Below, piece by piece: positions 7,039 through 13,566 of a stretch of 13,566 bases of DNA (the stretch's first letter is position 1; each line of letters opens with the position of its first letter). The translations under genes were made by a program, and so were the position numbers. The stretch comes from an uncultured Chloroflexota bacterium (GTDB lineage Bacteria; Chloroflexota; Anaerolineae; Aggregatilineales; Phototrophicaceae), in assembly GCA_937988705.1 (NCBI GenBank), contig CALKIA010000250.1:1-13566 (forward strand), given 5' to 3'. The notes under the pieces were generated by a model that did no database searches, had not been told where the DNA came from, and saw only the letters and a list, made by a program, of their open reading frames with translations.

Positions 7039-9648
7039 TTAAGCCAGTGCTCGAAGCGTGCTGCCCGCTGCGATGATCAGAGGACTGGCGAACCGGAGCG
7101 CACCGCCCTCGGCTGTATAGGGGAGTGCGGTCTCGTTGAGCAGCACGGCACTGATAGAGTCGGCGGCGGGTAGATACAATTCGGTCAGCCGGAGCTGTCC
7201 GTACAACACGGTTACTTCCGTCAGCGCCTCATCCAGCTTGACCGTGCCCCAGCCGCTGTCAAGCGACCAAAAGCACTGAAACGCACCGGCCTGCAGGCGA
7301 ATCGGATCAAAGCCCAGCAGCCCCTTGACCATATCAAATTGGAAACCGGAAAAGGTATTTAGCAGCGCGTAGCTGGCCATGGCACGGGCATAATTGCTCC
7401 CGCATTCGATCTCGTTCCATGGGTTGCGCTTCTCGCCATCGTAACGCGCGCGGATCGCTTCGATGCATGTCATCCCCTCATCGATCAAGCCCGCTTGAAT
7501 CATCTGGACTGCCGCCGCCCATTCAAAACCGGTCATCGTTTCCTGCGAGTAGGGGAGCGGGATCATCGGCTTGGCGCGGTCTGCCGGCCACGAGCAGATC
7601 ACCAACCCGCCTTCGTCATTCAGTGTGAACAACCGCCACGGATTGTATTCCCCGCGCATCGAGGGTACAAAATTGTAGCGGTAGGTGGCAGCGAGCGCTT
7701 GCTTCACCTGTTCCCGATCAAAAACGTCGCCGAGACCATAGAGATTGGCATGCCACTGACCGATCACCATGTCGATCTCGCAGCCTTCGCCCACCTGATA
7801 CTTGATCTCATTGTGTTCGGCGCTCCAGTACATCTCCGAGGCTTTGTCGTCACCGTGGTCAAACGCCGCGATCAATTGGAAGTCGTTTAGATTGACGACC
7901 TGCCCGTAGTATTCCCCGTTGAACAACTGCGTATCGGCCCACGCTTTGCCTTGTTCGAAGATGGCGCTCAGCTCGCAGCTGAACGCGTCTTCGCCGAGTG
8001 CCAGCGCCATTTCTGCCGTGGCCTTGAGCGCACCGAGATAGTAGCCCGTCAACCATGCGTTGGGTCCAAACAGCTCCATGTCGAGGGTGTGATGCTGCCG
8101 CCCCCAGAGAATACCCGTCTTTTCGGGATCCCACCGATCAAGATTGCTCTCGCTCCACGCAAACACAACCGTCTGCTTGAGCGCGGGCCAGATGCTTTTG
8201 AGCCAATCGGTATCGCCACTGATTTTCCAGTCACGGTAGGCTTTCATCACATCGCCAAACTGACCATCGGCGCACGGGCGAAAATCGCTGTACGGCAGAC
8301 CAATGGGCAGTTGAATGCGAAAATGACTGCCACCGTCAGGATCGACATTGTAGCGGTAGTTCGCTGTGCGCATCGAGCGTTCGAGCTTGGGGAACAAGAA
8401 GGCTTGAGTCTGCGCGTAATTCCAAACATGAGTGCACGAACCTGCGCAGCAACCTGATGTTTCCCCAGAGCCTTCCCAACCGTATAGCGTTCCATCTTCC
8501 AACCGCAGCACAGTCGGGCTTTTGAGCACGGACATGGTTGCCGAGATCGCTTCCAGCGCTACGGGCGGCAGGGTACTCTCGAACAGCGCCTGCTTGAACA
8601 AGCACGTTTCGGCATACAGTCGATCCCACTCGTTCAGGACATAGCGAGCGCTGGCGGCTGAATCCTGCCACTGCGTCGCATAATAATTTCTCCACGCATT
8701 TTTGATGCCGGCGGCCTGCGCTTTGTCATCCGCATCCGCCTGCCAATAGTTGCGGTTGTTGGGGAAATTCCAGGCGATGACGAAGCGCACCCGCCGCGAC
8801 TCGCCCGGTTCTAATGTAATATGCGCTGCCAGATGCCCATTGTCGCGCTCGTGCCAGCCGCTGGAGTTAAAATGCTGATCGCGTGGAAAAGATCGATTCT
8901 GGAAGCGTCCCGGCTTGATGAAATCGCGCCAATATACTTCGAGCGCGTCCGTCCATGTGCCGCGATACCAGTATTCCTGATAGCTGCAATCGGTCGCATC
9001 GGTCGCCAGCGTTAGGTCACCATACTCAAAGGCATCGCTAGCGATCTCGTCGGTGCCCATGCGCAGCATGTGATACACCCCATCGCGCTGCACTTCATTG
9101 TAGCCCGCCGAGCGATGAGCATTCCCCAACGCCCCAACGACGGTATAACTCAGCCGTTCACTCGTTGTATTGGTTAAAGCGATCTCGAACAGCGCCACGG
9201 GAATGCCCGAATCGCGGTCATTGATCGGGATGAATGGGTTGAACGCGAGCAGCGACACAGCGCCAGGAAACAGATCATCGGCAAAGGTAATTTCCGCAAT
9301 TGGATACTCGCCTGTGAAGGTATGCTGTCCGAAATGCGGCATGCCGCCAAGCGTTTCGCGCAGCGGTCCCCAGCCGAAGCCCTCATAGAACCAGCTTCGA
9401 CCGTACTCCCCAGTGTAGCCTCCACCCAAGTCGCCGTTTAACACTCGGGCATCGATCACCTCACCGTCACGTTCGACCTTGACGGCGAAATGGGAAAACC
9501 CATTGACACTCCCCTTGTTCGGTCGGTTGTAGATTTCCCAATCGATCAGGCGTCCGTTACCCGCCAGCCCGATACATCCTGTGCCAATGCCGCCCAATGG
9601 AAAAGAGATTTCTGTTGTGCGCGCACCTGTATAGACAAAGCGGCTCAT
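7039..9648 (-). CDS. GH116-type glycosidase (DUF608), copy B
   Basis: An 869-aa paralogue of the enzyme at 677-3310. The two align without a gap over about the first 800 residues; by hand count 48 of the first 60 residues are identical, and the tails diverge. The same GH116-like layout is present: beta-sandwich, (alpha/alpha)6 domain, short beta tail. E392 sits in YGWEG, and D523 lies in HHTLDMELFG at the inferred acid/base position, where copy A has Glu. E746 and R755 are kept. The Cys block reads CCAGSCTH (400-407); the Glu at 402 of copy A is Ala here, so residue 402 is not catalytic. There is no signal peptide, so it is cytoplasmic. The ATG start has GGGCGAGGT upstream. The gene follows the second permease by 12 bp, making it the first enzyme of the operon and perhaps the main glycosidase. 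Specificity is not readable from sequence. Confidence 0.87.
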   Translation of the reverse strand: MSRFVYTGARTTEISFPLGGIGTGCIGLAGNGRLIDWEIYNRPNKGSVNGFSHFAVKVERDGEVIDARVLNGDLGGGYTGEYGRSWFYEGFGWGPLRETLGGMPHFGQHTFTGEYPIAEITFADDLFPGAVSLLAFNPFIPINDRDSGIPVALFEIALTNTTSERLSYTVVGALGNAHRSAGYNEVQRDGVYHMLRMGTDEIASDAFEYGDLTLATDATDCSYQEYWYRGTWTDALEVYWRDFIKPGRFQNRSFPRDQHFNSSGWHERDNGHLAAHITLEPGESRRVRFVIAWNFPNNRNYWQADADDKAQAAGIKNAWRNYYATQWQDSAASARYVLNEWDRLYAETCLFKQALFESTLPPVALEAISATMSVLKSPTVLRLEDGTLYGWEGSGETSGCCAGSCTHVWNYAQTQAFLFPKLERSMRTANYRYNVDPDGGSHFRIQLPIGLPYSDFRPCADGQFGDVMKAYRDWKISGDTDWLKSIWPALKQTVVFAWSESNLDRWDPEKTGILWGRQHHTLDMELFGPNAWLTGYYLGALKATAEMALALGEDAFSCELSAIFEQGKAWADTQLFNGEYYGQVVNLNDFQLIAAFDHGDDKASEMYWSAEHNEIKYQVGEGCEIDMVIGQWHANLYGLGDVFDREQVKQALAATYRYNFVPSMRGEYNPWRLFTLNDEGGLVICSWPADRAKPMIPLPYSQETMTGFEWAAAVQMIQAGLIDEGMTCIEAIRARYDGEKRNPWNEIECGSNYARAMASYALLNTFSGFQFDMVKGLLGFDPIRLQAGAFQCFWSLDSGWGTVKLDEALTEVTVLYGQLRLTELYLPAADSISAVLLNETALPYTAEGGALRFASPLIIAAGSTLRALA

Positions 9649-9660
9649 GACCTCGCCCTT

Positions 9661-10533
9661 CTAGCCCTTGATCCCCGTTGTAATGACACTTTTGACGATA
9701 TAACGCTGCAGCGCGAGAAAGACGATCAGAATTGGGATGACTCCGAGGACTGTCCCAGCCGCCGTCGGGCCCAATGCGCCGCCATAAATCCCTTGCAGTT
9801 TTTGCAGACCGACAGTGTAGGTCAGCAAGTTTTCATCCTGAATGAAGACGAGTGGACCAAGGAAATCATTCCACACACCGACAAACGTCAGAATTCCTAA
9901 GGTCGCTAACCCCGGCGCTGATAGAGGTAGGATAATCCGCAGAAATACGGTGATTGGCCCGCCTCCGTCCACGCGGGCAGCATCCTCATAATCCGTCGGG
10001 ATGGTCAGAAAGTACTGACGAAGAAAGAAGACACCGAACGGATTGATCAGCCCGGGCAGAATGAGCGCAAGATGCGTGTTATACAGCCCCAACTGGCGAA
10101 TGACGATGAACAGTGGTACGAGCGTGATCTGTCCCGGGATCATCAAAGACGCGAGCAGCATGTAAAACAGCAGATTGCGTCCGGGAAATTTCAAGCGCGC
10201 GAAGGCGAAAGCGGCTGTCGAGGTTGTGATCAATTGTCCAATGGTGACGGTCGTGGCAATTTTGAACGAATTCCACATGAACAGGCCGAAGGGCAGCCGG
10301 GAGAACATCTCGTTGAAATTGTCGAGCGTCGGGTGTGCAGGCAGCCACTGCGGTGGTAAACGTACTGCTTCTGCAGGATCGCCGAAAGCTCCTTGAATAG
10401 TCCATCCGAACGGCGCAATCATCCCGATAGCGCCTAGCGCCAGAATCAGGATCGCGAGAAACTGTACAAAGTCCCGGCCGAAGTTCGATGGCGCGTTCTC
10501 TGAGCTCTTGAACCCGAAAAGTGATTGAATCAT
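9661..10533 (-). CDS. ABC sugar transporter permease (MalG-type, CUT1)
   Basis: A 290-aa inner-membrane permease of the binding-protein-dependent carbohydrate uptake type 1 class. Six membrane spans are expected; clear hydrophobic stretches include ~24-46, ~92-112, ~121-146, ~153-172 and ~204-225. The cytoplasmic EAA loop that docks the ATPase reads YEDAARVDGGGP (182-193), with the usual downstream ILPLSAP. Position as second permease and the MalG/UgpE-like N-terminus with its periplasm-facing segment (GDPAEAVRLPPQW...) mark it as the MalG-type partner. The ATG at 10533 is preceded by a GGCAGGT-like site, 13 bp after the first permease. It should form a heterodimer with that permease. Substrate cannot be read from permeases alone. 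Confidence 0.9.
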   Translation of the reverse strand: MIQSLFGFKSSENAPSNFGRDFVQFLAILILALGAIGMIAPFGWTIQGAFGDPAEAVRLPPQWLPAHPTLDNFNEMFSRLPFGLFMWNSFKIATTVTIGQLITTSTAAFAFARLKFPGRNLLFYMLLASLMIPGQITLVPLFIVIRQLGLYNTHLALILPGLINPFGVFFLRQYFLTIPTDYEDAARVDGGGPITVFLRIILPLSAPGLATLGILTFVGVWNDFLGPLVFIQDENLLTYTVGLQKLQGIYGGALGPTAAGTVLGVIPILIVFLALQRYIVKSVITTGIKG

Positions 10534-10546
10534 ATGTACCTGCCGC

Positions 10547-11449
10547 TCATTGATAATGGATGTAGCGTCGGCTCAGAATGAACTGGACACTCGTCAGCCC
10601 GATGATGACCAGCAGTAATGACACTGACATAACGGCCGCATAGCCGACTTTGAAGGAGCGAATGCCATTTTCATAGATGTACATCACGATGGTACGCGTC
10701 GCATCGCCCGGCCCGCCGCCCGTCAAAATGAAAGATTGGCCAAATATCTGCATCGCGCCGATGGTAGTGATAACGACGAGGAACAGCATCGTTGGCGTTA
10801 GCAGCGGCAGGGTAATGGAGCGGAATTTTTGCAGCGGCGTTGCCCCGTCGACCTCGGCGGCTTCGTAGTAATCACGCGGGATGTTTTGCAGACCACCGAG
10901 GAAGATCAGCGCGTAAAAGCCGACATTCTTCCAAGTATCGGTGATGATCACCGCAATAGGCGACCAAGTGCTGGAGAGCAGCCAGTTGATGCGCTCCACA
11001 CCGAGAAAGCCTAGATAATAATTGACCAATCCCAAATCTTTGTTCAGCAAAAACTGCCAGATGACAGCAACGACGACGGAAGAGACAACGAAGGGGAAAA
11101 AGAAGGCAGCGCGAAAGAAGCCGTGAAACACGGCGGGCATTTTTCGATTGAGCAGCAGCGCGATGCCTAAGCCAAGCGTAAGGTTGGTGACGACCAGTCC
11201 AAGTGCCATGCCAATCGTCGTCTTGTAGACGGTGAAAATGCGCGGATCGCGGAAAAATGCCTGGATATTCTCCAACCCGATGAATTCCGGCGGCTTGAAC
11301 ATCGACCATTCGTAGAACATCAGGCCAATCCCGATGACCATTGGGATCGCCAGAAAGATGACGAACCCGATCATCGTGGGAGCGATGAACGCGTAACCGA
11401 TCAACGCCTCGACCATTTTGCGTCGGCGCGGACTTACAGTGACTGCCAT
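10547..11449 (-). CDS. ABC sugar transporter permease (MalF-type, CUT1)
   Basis: A 300-aa integral membrane permease of a carbohydrate importer. The N-terminus is short and positively charged (SPRRRK), then hydrophobic spans run at about 16-45, 76-100, 112-135, 163-187, 217-240 and 268-290. The ATPase-docking EAA loop reads YYEAAEVDGATP (194-205) followed by ITLPLLTP. I chose the ATG at 11449: it has AAGGAGA 8-9 bases upstream. A GTG six codons further out (11467) is in frame but would put the Shine-Dalgarno inside the gene. It pairs with the MalG-type permease 13 bp downstream. The gap to the binding-protein gene upstream contains a strong hairpin. Confidence 0.9.
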   Translation of the reverse strand: MAVTVSPRRRKMVEALIGYAFIAPTMIGFVIFLAIPMVIGIGLMFYEWSMFKPPEFIGLENIQAFFRDPRIFTVYKTTIGMALGLVVTNLTLGLGIALLLNRKMPAVFHGFFRAAFFFPFVVSSVVVAVIWQFLLNKDLGLVNYYLGFLGVERINWLLSSTWSPIAVIITDTWKNVGFYALIFLGGLQNIPRDYYEAAEVDGATPLQKFRSITLPLLTPTMLFLVVITTIGAMQIFGQSFILTGGGPGDATRTIVMYIYENGIRSFKVGYAAVMSVSLLLVIIGLTSVQFILSRRYIHYQ

Positions 11450-11457
11450 AGCAGCGA

Positions 11458-11464
11458 TCTCCTT
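11458..11464 (-). promoter_or_regulatory. Shine-Dalgarno AAGGAGA deciding the permease start
   Basis: AAGGAGA lies immediately upstream of TCGCTGCT and the ATG at 11449, an ideal distance. This argues against the in-frame GTG at 11467 that would include it within the coding region. Confidence 0.75.
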
Positions 11465-11479
11465 CACTCAGGGGGAACA

Positions 11480-11502
11480 GGGCAGCGGTTACACCGCTGC
11501 CC
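11480..11502 (-). other. Intercistronic GC-rich hairpin between binding protein and permease genes
   Basis: A perfect 10-bp inverted repeat (GGGCAGCGGT and its complement) with a 3-base loop lies 11 bases past the binding-protein stop codon and about 30 bases before the permease ATG. On the transcript it is followed by TGTTCCCC, not a T-run, so it is not a classical terminator. Such hairpins after a binding-protein cistron, as in malE-malF, often protect its mRNA 3' end and lower downstream expression. That role here is inferred from position. Confidence 0.7.
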
Positions 11503-11513
11503 CAAAGCATATG

Positions 11514-12815
11514 CTACGAGCAGCCCGAGGAGGTAATTTCGCTCTGCGCGGCATTCAGCGCATCTTCAACACTGACTTCACCGGAAAAAATATTGGTGAA
11601 AGCACGACCGAGCGCACCGTAGACATCTGATGCATTCTTGGGTGACGGCAGCATATTCGCACCATTGCCAAACGAGAGCGAACCGTAGAACCGATCCGCG
11701 TGATCCGGCGGAAAGTTTTCTAGCGCCGAGGCGACGCTGCGCCGGGCAGGAACGTTGGAGGCAGGCGCATCCTCTGCGCCGACGAGCGTTTGCTGTACGC
11801 TTTCGCTGGTCAGGTACTTGATAAATTCCCATGTAGCGTCCGCGTTCTGGGTCGAATTGAACATGGCATAGCCATCGACGCCCACGACCGTGCCGCTGTC
11901 CGGGTTGCCGGGCATATAGGCAATATCATAATCGTCAAAGTCCGCCGCCATAAAAATGCCGACCATCCAGCGTCCTGCGGCGAACATCGAAATGTCGCCA
12001 TTCTGGAACTGTTCGAACAGGTTAGCTGTGCTGCCGGGGGTCGGCGCAACCTGATAGTCATAGACAAGGCTGCGCAGGAAGTCAAAGGTCTCCACGACTT
12101 CAGGCGAATTCAGCAGTGGCGTGCACCAATCTTCCGACATGAAACTGCCACCATTCGACGCGAACCACGGTTCCAGACCGAAGGGGCCACCACCAATATC
12201 AAAACCATAGCGATTCGGCACGCTGTCGCCATCGGTATCTTCGGTCAGTGCTTGAGCCGCCGCGAGGAAATCTTCCCACGTCCAGTCTTCAGCTGGGGCT
12301 TCTATCCCGGCTTCATCGAAGCGGGCTGTGTTGTAGTACATCAACATGCTGTTCCAACTGTGCGGGAGGAGATACTGGTTGCCTTCGATAATGAACGGTT
12401 CGACCAGCGCAGGATCAACGTCATCCATTAGGTTGGCGACGGCTTCCTGGTCGGCTGCAATGTAATCATTCAACGATCGGAGCACGCCGAGATCCACCAG
12501 CGTCGCCACGCCTTCGACCGCAACATAGATCAGGTCAAGGGGTTGACCGCCAGCGATCGACCGGGCAGCCCCTTGCGCGTACCCATCCCAGCCTTCAGTC
12601 GCTGGGCCACCGATCAGATTGACGGTTACGTTGGGGTATGTTTCGTTGAAACCAGCGACGATCATTTCCCAGTTGGTGCGGGATTCTGGACGATCATCGA
12701 GATAGTAGAAGTTTATTTCACCACTGAAGTCGGTCTGCGCTATTGCCGCAGGAGCGATGACCATAGTAAGCAAAAGTACGATCAACACTGCGTAGAATGT
12801 GCGTCGGTTTGACAT
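11514..12815 (-). CDS. ABC transporter extracellular sugar-binding protein (SBP family 1)
   Basis: A 433-aa solute-binding protein of the MalE-like family 1 (CUT1) class that captures the sugar outside the membrane and delivers it to the permeases. Residues 1-26 are a Sec signal peptide (SNRRTF, then a hydrophobic core, ending APAAIA) with a probable signal peptidase I site before Q27. No lipobox cysteine is present; the only nearby Cys is at the extreme C-terminus (SGCS). The mature protein shows family signatures: early INFYYLD strand, WEMIVAGFNETYPNVTV, a PLDLIYV segment, PAEDWTWEDFLAAAQALT, MFAAGRWMVG and the late WEFIKYLTSE. Several exposed Trp/Tyr residues (WDGYAQ, EPWFAS) suit sugar stacking. 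The ATG has AGGAG 8 bases upstream. It is the first gene of the operon and should be the most highly expressed. Confidence 0.92.
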   Translation of the reverse strand: MSNRRTFYAVLIVLLLTMVIAPAAIAQTDFSGEINFYYLDDRPESRTNWEMIVAGFNETYPNVTVNLIGGPATEGWDGYAQGAARSIAGGQPLDLIYVAVEGVATLVDLGVLRSLNDYIAADQEAVANLMDDVDPALVEPFIIEGNQYLLPHSWNSMLMYYNTARFDEAGIEAPAEDWTWEDFLAAAQALTEDTDGDSVPNRYGFDIGGGPFGLEPWFASNGGSFMSEDWCTPLLNSPEVVETFDFLRSLVYDYQVAPTPGSTANLFEQFQNGDISMFAAGRWMVGIFMAADFDDYDIAYMPGNPDSGTVVGVDGYAMFNSTQNADATWEFIKYLTSESVQQTLVGAEDAPASNVPARRSVASALENFPPDHADRFYGSLSFGNGANMLPSPKNASDVYGALGRAFTNIFSGEVSVEDALNAAQSEITSSGCS

Positions 12816-12858
12816 AGTGCCATCTCCTAGAGAGATAATCTATTCTGCGAAAGAATGC

Positions 12859-12872
12859 CATATTCGAATGTG
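12859..12872. promoter_or_regulatory. Possible second operator, weak palindrome
   Basis: CATATTCGAATGTG is palindromic except at one pair and has the central CG step common in LacI-family operators. It lies about 45 bp upstream of the binding-protein start, inside the predicted leader. It is short and differs in sequence from the large palindrome at 12945-12970, so it may be chance or the site of another regulator. Confidence 0.25.
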
Positions 12873-12944
12873 ATAACGCCGTTGTTCCGTTTGACAATTC
12901 ACCTCCAATTTGTTTTGTAGATATTTTTAGTATTATTTATGAGA

Positions 12945-12970
12945 TGTTTTACTGAAATTTCAGTAAAACA
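12945..12970. promoter_or_regulatory. Perfect 26-bp palindrome, candidate LacI-family operator
   Basis: TGTTTTACTGAAA is followed directly by its exact reverse complement, with no spacer. The centre is AAATTT, not the usual CG. It begins 12 bases after the -10 box of the operon promoter, so it covers about +6 to +31 of the transcript, a classical position for repression by roadblock or promoter occlusion. It lies 194 bp from the divergent regulator gene. Binding by that regulator is inferred from location and symmetry. Confidence 0.75.
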
Positions 12971-12982
12971 CGATGAAAAAAA

Positions 12983-13011
12983 ATCGTATCCCTTATTTAG
13001 CAAATCGTCAA
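12983..13011 (-). promoter_or_regulatory. Sigma70-type promoter of the sugar operon
   Basis: On the minus strand TTGACG (13011-13006) and TACGAT (12988-12983) are separated by exactly 17 bases. Both boxes match consensus at 5 and 4 of 6 positions. The predicted start is near 12976, just upstream of the 26-bp palindrome. This is the best promoter-like signal in the window and is oriented toward the binding-protein gene. Confidence 0.7.
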
Positions 13012-13129
13012 GAGGGCTGGTAAAGTAAAGGATGTGGTAATCGGTGGAAACAGTCTTGATTCAGTGAATTGTCATCAATGGTGTTTTGGCGCTACCTTAA
13101 TGAGCCTGTGCATGGGTATCTCCATGTCA

Positions 13130-13138
13130 TGCTAAAAT
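13130..13138 (+). promoter_or_regulatory. Probable extended -10 promoter of the regulator gene
   Basis: TGCTAAAAT carries the extended TGn motif joined to a 5-of-6 -10 box. No good -35 is found 17 bases upstream (GCATGG). The transcript would start near 13145, about 20 bases before the ATG and just ahead of the GGAGG at 13149-13153. Confidence 0.45.
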
Positions 13139-13163
13139 CGAGCGCAGCGGAGGCATAGGAACC

Positions 13164-13566
13164 ATGTCAAAAAAAGCGACAATGCAGGATGTAGCGACGG
13201 AAGCCAATGTCTCACTGTCTTCTGTCTCGCTCTACCTGAATAACAAACCGGGGTTAGGCGACGCGACGCGCCAACGCATAGCAGATGCGGTGGCGAAATT
13301 GCAGTATATGCCGCGTAAATCCAATGGCGTGGACTCGACATTGATCGGACTGCTGGTCGAACGCCTCCCGTTTTCGATGTTCTCTGATTTGCATTATGGT
13401 GAGGTGATCCACAGTATGGAAGGAGCCGCCCGCGACCTCGGCTACAATCTAACGCTCATCATTGTTGAGCCGGGCCAGAGTATGCCGGTCTCCGAGCGCC
13501 TACGAAATCTCGGAGGTGTCGTCGTTCTGGGCGGTGGAGATATCACTGCTGATGTGATTAACAGCG
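13164..13566 (+). CDS. LacI-family transcriptional regulator (N-terminal part, runs off the window)
   Basis: The first 134 codons of a LacI/GalR-family repressor, open at the window edge. Residues 5-27 form the helix-turn-helix (ATMQDVATEANVSLSSVS, then LYLNN), residues 33-50 the third helix region (DATRQRIADAVAKLQYMP), and from about 60 the effector-binding domain begins (LIGLLVERLP), with the usual GAARDLGYNLTL segment. The stretch between Y48 and I61 is about four residues shorter than in typical members and lacks the hinge-helix ARSLR-type motif whose Leu contacts the operator centre. Ligand-binding residues lie outside the window. The ATG is preceded by GGAGG. The gene is divergent from the sugar operon, so it is most probably its local repressor, relieved by the imported sugar or a breakdown product. 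Confidence 0.9.
   Translation, partial: MSKKATMQDVATEANVSLSSVSLYLNNKPGLGDATRQRIADAVAKLQYMPRKSNGVDSTLIGLLVERLPFSMFSDLHYGEVIHSMEGAARDLGYNLTLIIVEPGQSMPVSERLRNLGGVVVLGGGDITADVINS

Larger units (their letters stand above)
12816..13163. other. Divergent intergenic control region
   Basis: These 348 bases separate the divergent sugar operon and lacI-type gene and are clearly more AT-rich than the flanking genes. They contain the operon promoter (12983-13011), a perfect 26-bp palindrome (12945-12970), a weaker palindrome (12859-12872) and a probable promoter for the regulator (13130-13138). A TTGACA at 12891-12896 on the plus strand has only a poor -10 (TTTGTA at 12914-12919) and may be chance. The operon leader would be about 160 nt; I see no riboswitch or leader peptide in it. 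Confidence 0.8.

Noticed and set aside
7951..8457. 168-codon plus-strand frame opposite glycosidase copy B
   Set aside because: A similar frame occurs opposite copy A, but this follows from the conserved coding strand, not from an independent gene.
10872..11510. 212-codon minus-strand frame overlapping the first permease
   Set aside because: Arg/His-rich out-of-frame reading of a membrane protein gene; the permease frame has the EAA loop and hydrophobic spans.
11790..12431. 213-codon plus-strand frame opposite the binding-protein gene
   Set aside because: Mirror frame of a gene with clear family motifs and signal peptide; no Shine-Dalgarno or recognisable domain.
12891..12919. Plus-strand TTGACA as promoter of the regulator gene
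   Set aside because: The -10 at the right distance (TTTGTA) is poor, the leader would be ~240 nt, and a better extended -10 lies at 13130-13138.
12969..12986. ACGAT...ATCGT short inverted repeat around a run of A
   Set aside because: Five-base arms overlapping the -10 box and the palindrome edge; too short to call separately.
1..13566. CRISPR arrays, tRNA or rRNA genes, toxin-antitoxin or phage genes
   Set aside because: No repeat-spacer pattern, cloverleaf, rRNA-like stretch or relevant coding sequence was seen on either strand.

Overview
The window is the end of a carbohydrate-utilisation island in a bacterium of moderate GC content (somewhat above 50% by eye). I cannot name the organism. 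The gene style (family 1 sugar transporter without its own ATPase, paired GH116-type enzymes, LacI regulator) would suit a Chloroflexota-like soil or sediment bacterium, but that is a weak guess.

Layout. From right to left on the minus strand there is one compact, apparently single operon of about 12 kb: extracellular sugar-binding protein (11514-12815), two binding-protein-dependent permeases (10547-11449 and 9661-10533), a GH116-type glycosidase (7039-9648), a large protein of unrecognised family that looks like an alpha-toroid glycosidase (4444-7029), a CobW/COG0523 metallochaperone-type GTPase (3320-4402) and a second GH116-type glycosidase (677-3310). Most junctions are 9-13 bp; two are about 41-46 bp, and the one after the binding-protein gene holds a strong hairpin. 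A LacI-family repressor (13164 onward, cut by the window edge) is divergent. The 348-bp intergenic region between them holds a good sigma70-type promoter firing into the operon and a perfect 26-bp palindrome just downstream of its predicted start site, the obvious operator candidate.

Reading. The binding protein and permeases should import an oligosaccharide or glycoside. The three large enzymes have no signal peptides, so they should act on it in the cytoplasm. No transport ATPase is present, so a shared MsmK/UgpC-type ATPase elsewhere is expected. The GTPase is the unexpected member. Both GH116 proteins have nine shared cysteines, including a CC-x-G-S-C-T-H block, and the unrecognised protein has a Cys/His-rich segment. 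A metal supplied by the GTPase is therefore a testable idea, not a conclusion.

The left edge is scarred. Twelve bases after the last glycosidase gene comes the 3' end of an IS3-family transposase, whose right end abuts the last ~107 codons of a histidine kinase in more AT-rich DNA. A strong stem-loop terminator at 126-155 lies beyond it. The rearrangement marks the end of the sugar operon.
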